The notes under the pieces: model-generated | What the model saw: the letters and a program-made list of their open reading frames with translations, nothing else | What the model was told of the DNA's origin: nothing | Database searches by the model: none | Position numbers and translations under genes: made by a program | Source of the DNA: Brooklawnia sp937867175 | GTDB taxonomy: Bacteria > Actinomycetota > Actinomycetes > Propionibacteriales > Propionibacteriaceae | Assembly: GCA_036821905.1 (NCBI GenBank) | Contig: DAISIR010000002.1 | Span: 124,001-188,000, forward strand | Direction of reading: 5' to 3' | Length of the DNA stretch: 64,000 nucleotides | In this document: in pieces, positions 57,945 to 64,000 of the stretch | How positions within the stretch are numbered: the stretch's first letter is position 1 | Layout of the letters: every line of letters starts with the position of its first letter

Positions 57945-58722
57945 TGAAGCGGCGGATCGCTTCGGCGACTGCCTGCGGCTGTTCGGCGTGCACCCAGTGC
58001 CCGGCGTCCGGCACGACTTCGAGCTCGACGTTGGGGAACAGCGCAGCCATGGCTGGGCGATGCCGTTCACCGATGAACTCGGACCGGCCGCCGGCTAGCC
58101 AGAGCACCGGGCCGTCCCAGCTGCGTCCCTGCTGGTCCGGCCAGCCGGACATCAGGCCCATCGAAGCGCCCAGCAACTTCAGGTTGGGCAGCCAGCGCCA
58201 GCCCTGCGAACTGTCGCTGCGGTGCAAGTTTTGCAGCAGGAACGAGCGGATCCGCTGGTTGGGCACGGCCACGCTGAGTGCCGCGTCCGCCTGGGCTCGG
58301 GAGCCGATCACCGACAGGTCGAGCCCGGACATGGCGTCTGCGTAGTGCTGGAACTCAGATGGGTCACCCCGATCAACCGGTGACATGTCGATGACCACCA
58401 GTCTGTCGACCAGCCGAGGATGGCTCAATGTCAGCTGCATAGCCACCTTGCCCCCCATGGAGTGTCCGACAAGGGTGACCGGCTCGCGTCCGGCGCCTCG
58501 CTCGACCAACTCGCCGGCCAGGAGATCGGCGAACAGGTGGTAGTCGAAGTAGTCCGTCCAAGGTGAACGGCCATGGTTCGGCAGGTCGACCAGGACGCTC
58601 ATCGCATCTTCGCCCAGCAGCTTCGCCACCGTACCGAAGTTCTTGCCTTGCCCGAACAGCCCGTGCAGGAAGACCAGGCGTTCGGGTCCTTGGCCCACCT
58701 CCAGCACATGCAAACCCGTCAT
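57931..58722 (-). CDS. alpha/beta hydrolase
   Basis: The 263-aa product is an alpha/beta-hydrolase of the YbfF/esterase type. It has FLHGLFGQGKNF (oxyanion), the nucleophile elbow VTLVGHSMGGKVAMQL (about 96), LVVIDMSPVDRG, and the catalytic His in VPDAGHWVHAEQP near the C-terminus. The Ser-His pair is intact; the substrate is unknown. The ATG at 58722 has GGAG 5 nt upstream. It follows the zinc-ribbon gene by 1 nt, so the two form an operon. Confidence 0.9.
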   Translation of the reverse strand: MTGLHVLEVGQGPERLVFLHGLFGQGKNFGTVAKLLGEDAMSVLVDLPNHGRSPWTDYFDYHLFADLLAGELVERGAGREPVTLVGHSMGGKVAMQLTLSHPRLVDRLVVIDMSPVDRGDPSEFQHYADAMSGLDLSVIGSRAQADAALSVAVPNQRIRSFLLQNLHRSDSSQGWRWLPNLKLLGASMGLMSGWPDQQGRSWDGPVLWLAGGRSEFIGERHRPAMAALFPNVELEVVPDAGHWVHAEQPQAVAEAIRRFITRD

Positions 58723-58723
58723 C

Positions 58724-59002
58724 TCATCTCCTCCGTTGCCAACAGCTGTCGTGGAAGTGCCGTCGATAGTCCAGCCCGCTGGTGGCGCCGATCGGTGGGG
58801 TGTGAGGCCACGCCACCACATGCGGGACGCCCGCGGGAATCGTGCTGTGGCATTCGGGGCACAGATAAGCCTTGGCGGCGTTCTCCGCCCGCACCTGGCG
58901 CATGATCCAGCGTCCATCCGACTTCTCCACGGTGGATGCCTGTTGCACGACGCGCAGTGGACGGGGCGGCCGGGTGTGCTTGCTAGGTCGACGAGCCACC
59001 AC
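58724..59002 (-). CDS. conserved actinobacterial zinc-ribbon-like protein
   Basis: The 92-aa product has a basic N-terminus and the conserved block DGRWIMRQVRAENAAKAYLC, then PECHSTIPAGVPHVVAWP and LDYRRHFHDSCWQRR. Two CxxC/HxxxC-type clusters could bind one zinc. Proteins with this AYxCPxC...PHVVAWP...HxxCW pattern are common beside hydrolase or NucS genes in actinobacteria and are often labelled ATP/GTP-binding without evidence. No function can be assigned. Confidence 0.75.
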   Translation of the reverse strand: MVARRPSKHTRPPRPLRVVQQASTVEKSDGRWIMRQVRAENAAKAYLCPECHSTIPAGVPHVVAWPHTPPIGATSGLDYRRHFHDSCWQRRR

Positions 59003-59038
59003 CCCACATTACCCAGACGTTCAGGTAGGTTGGACGCC

Positions 59039-59752
59039 GTGCGTGTGGTGATCGCGGAGTGTCAGGTTGATTATGGCGGCCGGTTGACGGCTCACCTGCC
59101 GATGGCCAGGCGGCTGATCATGGTCAAGGCGGACGGCTCGATCTCGGTGCACGCCGATGACCGCGCCTACAAGCCGCTCAATTGGATGAGCCCGCCCTGC
59201 ACCCTGACCGTGCTGGCTGCCGATGAGGCGTCCTTGGACGCCACCACGGTCGACGTCGATGGCCGGATAACCCAGATCTGGATGGTCCGGGGCCGCAACG
59301 GCGACACCTTGCAGATCAGCCTGGGCGCCATCGAGATCGATCACACAGTCGACCTGGGCGCCGACCCCGGGTTGCAGAAGGACGGGGTGGAGGCGCACCT
59401 GCAGGCGCTGCTGGCTGAGAACCCGGCAACTTTCGGGGACGGCTGGAGCGTGGTGCAGCGCGAATACATGACCGCCATAGGCCCGGTCGACCTGTTGTGC
59501 CGCGATGAGCTGGGCGGCTACGTCGCAGTCGAGGTGAAGCGACGTGGTGAGATCGACGGTGTCGAGCAGCTGACCCGCTACCTCGAGCTGATGAACCGTG
59601 ACCCGTTGCTGGGCTCGGTTCGCGGAGTCTTCGCAGCCCAGCTGATCAAGCCGCAGGCCCGAACGCTGGCCACCGATCGAGGCATCGGCTGCCTGGTGGT
59701 CGACTACGACGCGTTGCGTGGCCTGGACAACGCCGAGGATCGGTTGTTCTGA
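59039..59752 (+). CDS. nucS: mismatch endonuclease NucS (EndoMS)
   Basis: NucS makes the double-strand cut in the MutS-independent mismatch repair of actinobacteria and archaea. The 237-aa product has an N-terminal DNA-binding domain (VIAECQVDYGGRLTAHLPMA, VHADDRAYKPLNWMSPPC). The RecB-like nuclease has PVDLLCRDELGGYVAVEVKR, with the D-(x)n-ExK triad, and GVEQLTRYLELMNRD (about 175). The GTG at 59039 lacks a ribosome binding site; TAGGTT lies 7 nt upstream, consistent with leaderless translation. Confidence 0.93.
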   Translation: MRVVIAECQVDYGGRLTAHLPMARRLIMVKADGSISVHADDRAYKPLNWMSPPCTLTVLAADEASLDATTVDVDGRITQIWMVRGRNGDTLQISLGAIEIDHTVDLGADPGLQKDGVEAHLQALLAENPATFGDGWSVVQREYMTAIGPVDLLCRDELGGYVAVEVKRRGEIDGVEQLTRYLELMNRDPLLGSVRGVFAAQLIKPQARTLATDRGIGCLVVDYDALRGLDNAEDRLF

Positions 59753-59771
59753 TCCGGCCGATCGGCGATCC

Positions 59772-61142
59772 TCAGTCGTCCTCGACCCGATCGATGATCT
59801 TGGTGGGAGGATCGGACGCGATCACCGCGGTTGGCTCGGCGTCGGCGGGCACCGCACGGGTGTCTTGCAGCACGGTGGTCGGCTCATCGGCGCTGCCGGC
59901 CGTCGCCGGGATGTGCAGGGACGCCAACCACTGCTCGTTGGATGCCTGGGAAGGACTCGCATCTGAGCGGTCGGTAGCCGCCTTTCCGGACTTCTCGAAG
60001 GGGTCGGCATGGGGAAAGTCGATGGCGGCATCGTCCGCGAGCTGCTTCAGATTCCCCATCTGGGCGATGATTGCGTCCTTGCGCTGCAACAGCACCGACA
60101 CCTCACGTTCCAGCTGTTCCTTTCGCCAGGCGAACTGTTCCTCGACGCGGTCCTTCATCATGGCGGCCTGCCGGTGGGACGTCGCGACCTGCGCCTCCGC
60201 CTCCTGCGCGGCCTGGGCGCGCAACTGCTCGGCCGCCTCGATGGCCTCGGAGCGGATCCGGCCGGCCTCCTCGCCGGCCTTGGTGATCTCCACCAGCGAG
60301 TTGTCATGCTGGGAGGTCGCATCTGCCAAGAGGGCGGCGACCTTCTCGGCGACGGTGGCAGCCTCGCTGTTGGCGGTCGCGAGCAGCAGCTGAGCCTCCT
60401 GGTGGGCCTGGCTCCGGATCCTCTCGCCCTCGGCGGTGGCCGCGTTGCGCACCTGCTCGGCCTCGGCTCGGGCATCGTCGAGCAGTTGGCCAGCCTCGTC
60501 ACGCGCGGTGGCCTTCACCTGCTCGGCATCGCGGCCGGCCTCCTCGGCAAGCTGACGCGCTTTGGCGGCCGACTGCTCGTCAGCCAGCAAAGTGTTGTGG
60601 CGGCTTTCCTCAACAATCGCGAATGCTTGCGTACGCGCAGCGTCCAAGGTGGCGCGGCAGTCGTTCTGGGTGGCCTCGCGGACCCGGGAGGTTTCGTCGT
60701 CGAGCTTCTCGCGCATGGTGCGCAGGTTAGCCAGAGTCTCGACACGGATGTCGTCTGCCTCGGTCTGGGCGTTCGCGCGCAGGTCTGCCGCCAACCGGCG
60801 TCCTTCCTCCTTGATGCGTTCGGCCTCGGCGGCCGCCTTGCTGATCAGTTCACCCGCCTGGGCCTCCGCCGCCCGTAGCAGCGAGGTTGCGTGGGCCCCC
60901 AGACGGGTGAAGTCGGTGTCACCGTGTGCGCTTTGTGCGTTTGCCAGCTCTGACCGCAGATGGCGGGTCAACTGTTTCAAGGTGGCGACCTGTTGCTCGA
61001 TATCCCGGACGTAGTTGTCGACGGTCGGCCGGTCATAGCCGAGCATGGCGTGCGGGAAGCTGCCCGCGGCGCTGGCCCTGTCATCGAACAGGTTGAGACC
61101 GGTCTCCTCGGTGTATTCCTCGTCCGGGGTGCTGTTGGTCAT
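59772..61142 (-). CDS. DivIVA-like long coiled-coil protein
   Basis: The 456-aa product starts with a short DivIVA-type segment (FPHAMLGYDRPTVDNYVRDI) that in DivIVA-like proteins binds curved membrane. About 300 residues of Ala/Glu/Arg-rich heptads follow (VREATQNDCRATLDAARTQA, EQVKATARDEAGQLLDDARA). The tail is acidic and disordered. The architecture recalls the Scy/FilP polar-scaffold proteins and Wag31 relatives, but the gene is far from the ftsZ cluster, so it is not wag31 itself. The ATG at 61142 has GAGGAG 7 nt upstream. A strong hairpin separates it from mce. Confidence 0.8.
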   Translation of the reverse strand: MTNSTPDEEYTEETGLNLFDDRASAAGSFPHAMLGYDRPTVDNYVRDIEQQVATLKQLTRHLRSELANAQSAHGDTDFTRLGAHATSLLRAAEAQAGELISKAAAEAERIKEEGRRLAADLRANAQTEADDIRVETLANLRTMREKLDDETSRVREATQNDCRATLDAARTQAFAIVEESRHNTLLADEQSAAKARQLAEEAGRDAEQVKATARDEAGQLLDDARAEAEQVRNAATAEGERIRSQAHQEAQLLLATANSEAATVAEKVAALLADATSQHDNSLVEITKAGEEAGRIRSEAIEAAEQLRAQAAQEAEAQVATSHRQAAMMKDRVEEQFAWRKEQLEREVSVLLQRKDAIIAQMGNLKQLADDAAIDFPHADPFEKSGKAATDRSDASPSQASNEQWLASLHIPATAGSADEPTTVLQDTRAVPADAEPTAVIASDPPTKIIDRVEDD

Positions 61143-61192
61143 ATGGTGACTCCTCACGTCCAAATCGAGGCTAGCAAGAACCTCCCCCGACA

Positions 61193-61226
61193 TGCGACGG
61201 GGCGCCCCGTGGGACGCCCCGTCGCA
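61193..61226 (-). terminator. terminator-like hairpin between mce and the DivIVA-like gene
   Basis: TGCGACGGGGCG (61193-61204) and CGCCCCGTCGCA (61215-61226) form a perfect 12-bp stem around a 10-nt loop. It lies 19 nt past the mce stop on the minus strand. A T-tract is lacking, as in many actinobacterial terminators. Confidence 0.65.
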
Positions 61227-61244
61227 ATCAGAACTTTTTCTTGG

Positions 61245-61688
61245 TCAGTGACCGCTACCCGGCTGCACGACCTCGATCAGCACCCCCTTGCCCGACTTCG
61301 GGTGGAGGAAGTTGATCTTCGAACCCCCGGTCCCGATCCGCGGCTGCTCGTAGAGCAGGGTCAACCCCCGCTCACGCAGCGTCGCGGAGACCGAATCGAT
61401 GTCGGCCACGCGCCACGCCATGTGGTGCAGGCCGGGGCGATTCTTCTCCAGCCACTTGGCGGTGGTCGCGTCCTCGCGAGTCGGCGAGATCAGCTGGACC
61501 TGGGTCATGTGTTCGGTCAGCTCGGCGGCTGGCGCCACCATGATCTCGAAGACGCCCTGCTCGTCGTTGATCTCACGATGCAGCTCGTGCCAGCCGAGCA
61601 CCTCCGTGTAGTACTTGACGGCTTCTTCAGCGTCCGGGCAGACGTAGGCGACGTGGTCGATGCAGACGAACAGATCAGAATTATCCAT
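61245..61688 (-). CDS. mce: methylmalonyl-CoA epimerase
   Basis: The enzyme interconverts (2R)- and (2S)-methylmalonyl-CoA, the step before B12-dependent mutase in propionate fermentation or assimilation. The 147-aa VOC-fold product reads LFVCIDHVAYVCPDAEEAVK (metal-ligand His), LTEHMTQVQLISPTREDAT, then GLHHMAWRVADIDSVSATLR and FLHPKSGKGVLIEVVQP (second His and Glu). It closely resembles the Propionibacterium shermanii enzyme in length and sequence as I recall it. It is upstream of the DivIVA-like gene on the same strand. Confidence 0.95.
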   Translation of the reverse strand: MDNSDLFVCIDHVAYVCPDAEEAVKYYTEVLGWHELHREINDEQGVFEIMVAPAAELTEHMTQVQLISPTREDATTAKWLEKNRPGLHHMAWRVADIDSVSATLRERGLTLLYEQPRIGTGGSKINFLHPKSGKGVLIEVVQPGSGH

Positions 61689-61732
61689 GTGTCAATTCTC
61701 CCATACTGCTTTGTGGTGGCATCAGCGGGCGG

Positions 61733-63367
61733 TCAGCCGGCCAAGGCTTCGGCGACGACTTCCTTCGCGGAACTCTGGATCTCGGCAAGGTGCTCGGCGC
61801 TGCGGTAGCTCTCGGCGTAGATCTTGTACTTGTCCTCGGTGCCTGATGGGCGTGCTGCGAACCAGCCGGCGTCAGTGGTCACCTTGATGCCGCCGATCGC
61901 CGCCCCGTTGCCCGGCGCGTGCGAGTAGACGTGGGTGATCGGGTCGCCGGCCAACTGCTTGGCGGTGACGTCCTGCGGCGCCAGCGCCTTCAGGCGGGCC
62001 TTCTGCTCGCGGTTGGCGTCCGAATCGATGCGGGCGTAGTGGTAGGTGCCGAACTGGTCGACCAGCTTCTGGTAATGCTGGCTCGGCGTCATACCGGTGG
62101 CGGCAGTGATTTCACTGGCCAGCAGGTCGAGGATGATGCCGTCCTTGTCGGTGCTCCACGTCTTGCCGTTCAGTTCCAGGAAGGACGCGCCTGCCGACTC
62201 CTCGCCACCGAAGCCCATCTCGCCGGAGATCAGGCCGGGGACGAACCACTTGAAGCCGACCGGGACCTCGATCAGCTGCCGTCCGAGCAACTGGGCGACG
62301 TTGTCGATCATCGAGCTTGAGACCAGCGTCTTGCCGATCGCCGCGCTGTGTGGCCAGCCTGGTCGGTTGCCGAACAGGTACTGGATCGCGACCGAAAGGT
62401 AATGGTTGGGGTTCATCAGCCCGACGTCGGGTGTGACGATGCCGTGGCGGTCGGAGTCTGCGTCATTGCCGGTCGAGATGTCGAAGGCGGTGCGGTTGGC
62501 GACCAAGGAGGCCATCGCGTTCGGGGACGAGCAGTCCATGCGGATCTTCCCGTCGGTGTCGAGGGTCATGAAGTACCAGGTCGGGTCGACGACCGGGTTG
62601 ACCACCGTCAGGTTCGCAAGCAGGTTCTCGGCGATGTACTGCCAGTACTGCACCGAGGCGCCACCCATCGGATCCGCGCCGATGCGCAGGCCGGACTGGG
62701 CGATCAGGTCCATGTTGATGACCTGGGAGAGCTCATGGCAGTACGGCGTCCGATAGTCGAAACGAGCCACCTGGCCGGCGATCTGCTCGTACGGGGTGCG
62801 CGCGATCGACTTGTAGGCGGCCATCAACTCGTTGGCGCGGTCGGCGATCCAGCCCGTGGCATCGGTGTCAGCCGGGCCACCGTTCGGCGGGTTGTACTTG
62901 AAGCCGCCATCGCGCGGCGGGTTGTGCGAGGGAGTGACCACGATACCGTCGGCCTGTGGGCCACCAGCATGCTCGCGGTTGTAGCGGATGATCGCCCGGG
63001 ACAACGCCGGCGTCGGGGTGTACTCATCGTCGCGCTCTGCCAGCACCGCTATGCCGGCCGCCGACAGCACCTCGATGGCGGTCTTCCAGGCTGGCAGTGA
63101 CAGCCCGTGGGTGTCCTTGGCGATGAAGATTGGGCCGGTGGTGCCCTGCCCGGCGCGATACTCGATGATTGCCTGGGTGATCGAAGCGATGTGAGCTTCG
63201 TTGAAGGCGGTGTCGAGACTGGAGCCCCGATGCCCAGAGGTGCCGAACGCGACCATCTGGTCGGGGTCGGTGGGGTCGGGAACCAAGTCGTAGTAGGCAC
63301 CGATGACTTGATCGACATCGATCAAGTCGGAGGGGTCGGCCACTTGGCCTGCGCGTGGATGAGCCAT
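61733..63367 (-). CDS. pgm: phosphoglucomutase (alpha-D-glucose phosphate-specific)
   Basis: The enzyme interconverts glucose 1- and 6-phosphate. The 544-aa product has MVAFGTSGHRGSSLDTAFNE, the phosphoserine loop GIVVTPSHNPPRDGGFKYNP (Ser in TPSHNP), the Mg loop DISTGNDADSDRHGIV, sugar loop GFGGEESAGASFL, and phosphate loop AARPSGTEDKYKIYAES. The ATG at 63367 starts the family homology; the frame is open to 63445. It is divergent from the thioredoxin-fold gene with a 76-bp gap. Confidence 0.95.
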   Translation of the reverse strand: MAHPRAGQVADPSDLIDVDQVIGAYYDLVPDPTDPDQMVAFGTSGHRGSSLDTAFNEAHIASITQAIIEYRAGQGTTGPIFIAKDTHGLSLPAWKTAIEVLSAAGIAVLAERDDEYTPTPALSRAIIRYNREHAGGPQADGIVVTPSHNPPRDGGFKYNPPNGGPADTDATGWIADRANELMAAYKSIARTPYEQIAGQVARFDYRTPYCHELSQVINMDLIAQSGLRIGADPMGGASVQYWQYIAENLLANLTVVNPVVDPTWYFMTLDTDGKIRMDCSSPNAMASLVANRTAFDISTGNDADSDRHGIVTPDVGLMNPNHYLSVAIQYLFGNRPGWPHSAAIGKTLVSSSMIDNVAQLLGRQLIEVPVGFKWFVPGLISGEMGFGGEESAGASFLELNGKTWSTDKDGIILDLLASEITAATGMTPSQHYQKLVDQFGTYHYARIDSDANREQKARLKALAPQDVTAKQLAGDPITHVYSHAPGNGAAIGGIKVTTDAGWFAARPSGTEDKYKIYAESYRSAEHLAEIQSSAKEVVAEALAG

Positions 63368-63443
63368 GGCCCTATCTTGCCGCGTCGCAAAGGGTTCCGC
63401 GGGCTGTCCATGACAGATTCCCGGGTAGTGGAACAATGGCGCC

Positions 63444-64000
63444 ATGACCTCTGCTCAGAACTTCTCGCGTCCTGGGGCCGTCGACCTTTCCGGGTTGACG
63501 GCCGCGCAACCAACCGAAAATGCTGCGCCGGGTGGCGCAAACTACGCGGTCGAGGTGACCGAAGCGAGTTTCGAGGCCATCGCCCAGCAGTCAATGCGAT
63601 ACCCGGTGGTGCTGCTGCTCGTCTCGGGCCGCGACGCCAGCTCGTCCCAAGTGCAGCGCGACCTCACCCAGACCATCAATGCGGCGCAGGGCCGGCTCCT
63701 GCTCGGACTGGTCGACGTCGACACCCAGCCTCGGATCGCCCAGGCACTCGGGGTCGCGGCCGTCCCAACCGCGATCGCGCTGCTGGGTGGCCAGATGGCG
63801 CCGCTGTTCCAAGGCACCCGCGACCGTGCCGACATCCAAGCGGTGGTAGACCAAATCGTCCAGGTGGCTGCCGCCAACGGTCTGGCCGGGCGGGCGGCAC
63901 CGCAGCCCGTTGCGGCCGACGCCGGCGAGTCGGCGGGGGAGGAGGCGGCCTTGGACCCGCGTTTCACGGCCGCTGACGAGGCCCTGCAGACCGGTGACTT
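63444..64000 (+). CDS. thioredoxin-fold/TPR protein (YbbN/CnoX-like), cut by window end
   Basis: From the ATG at 63444 the frame stays open to the end (185 codons visible). It reads AVEVTEASFEAIAQQSMRYP, VVLLLVSGRDASSSQ, then LLLGLVDVDTQPRIAQALGV and AAVPTAIALLGGQMAPLFQG. This is a thioredoxin fold in which the CxxC is replaced by a Ser-rich loop; the cis-Pro (VAAVPT) is kept. The end (DPRFTAADEALQTGD) is the start of a TPR region, as in YbbN-type co-chaperones. AACAAT lies 6 nt before the ATG, suggesting a leaderless mRNA. Confidence 0.85.
   Translation, partial: MTSAQNFSRPGAVDLSGLTAAQPTENAAPGGANYAVEVTEASFEAIAQQSMRYPVVLLLVSGRDASSSQVQRDLTQTINAAQGRLLLGLVDVDTQPRIAQALGVAAVPTAIALLGGQMAPLFQGTRDRADIQAVVDQIVQVAAANGLAGRAAPQPVAADAGESAGEEAALDPRFTAADEALQTGD

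Noticed and set aside
63107..63976. 289-codon plus-strand frame at the right end
   Set aside because: The true gene there is in another frame from 63444, with a thioredoxin fold; this frame is antisense to pgm at its start.
1..64000. CRISPR array or complete prophage
   Set aside because: No regularly spaced repeats of 24-40 bp with unique spacers were seen, and no capsid, tail, terminase or integrase genes.

Overview
The window is high-GC DNA from an actinobacterium. The best guess is a member of Propionibacteriaceae. The reasons are a methylmalonyl-CoA epimerase of the Propionibacterium type, a PduO-type cobalamin adenosyltransferase, NucS, the order atp operon - DUF2550, a Rho with a long charged insert, and many promoters of leaderless geometry (a -10 box about 6-8 nt before the start codon). 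The taxonomic call is inference; no rRNA is present.

Layout. (1) 1-4.5 kb: the end of an unknown gene, a class I glutamine amidotransferase, then an FMN riboswitch controlling ribD-ribE-ribBA-ribH. A DUF362/4Fe-4S protein follows. (2) 5.7-11.7 kb: an accessory zone with a HigA antitoxin beside an internally deleted HigB, a Doc toxin with a ribbon-helix-helix antitoxin, several decayed small genes, an MHS-type MFS transporter, a HicB-like/HTH protein followed by a duplicated HTH remnant, and a DUF2127 membrane protein. (3) 11.7-28.4 kb: four large co-directional genes. They encode a SNF2-type helicase, a 1,572-aa adenine-specific DNA methyltransferase, a 2,133-aa helicase with zinc-ribbon/DUF1998 and Vsr-like regions, and a RelE-like/UvrD-type helicase fusion. 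Their content and order match class 1 DISARM (drmD, drmMI, drmA, drmB), but drmA and drmB appear fused and drmC appears to be replaced. (4) 28.4-37.4 kb: IstA and ExeA-type ATPase remnants, a SIR2-domain protein, a membrane glycosyltransferase, three toxin-antitoxin modules and tRNA-Arg(CCG), a plausible island boundary.

(5) 37.6-47.3 kb: conserved chromosome with lysA, hom, thrH, rho, rpmE, prfA, prmC, a Sua5/TsaC gene and a WecA/TagO-type transferase. ThrH follows hom directly where thrC and thrB are usual, so homoserine may be phosphorylated by a phosphotransferase. (6) 47.4-55 kb: the complete F1Fo ATP synthase operon (atpI-like, atpZ-like, atpBEFHAGDC). (7) 55-64 kb: DUF2550, a lipoate-protein ligase with permuted domains, a PduO adenosyltransferase, a lipoprotein cyclophilin, an alpha/beta hydrolase, a zinc-ribbon protein, NucS, a DivIVA-like coiled-coil protein, methylmalonyl-CoA epimerase, phosphoglucomutase and the start of a thioredoxin-fold protein.

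The most interesting part is the defence-like island. It carries a DISARM-related array, a SIR2 effector-like protein and five toxin-antitoxin loci. Two diverged copies of one HigBA module, sharing an identical 22-bp operator, lie at its two sides; the left copy has lost its toxin core by an in-frame deletion.
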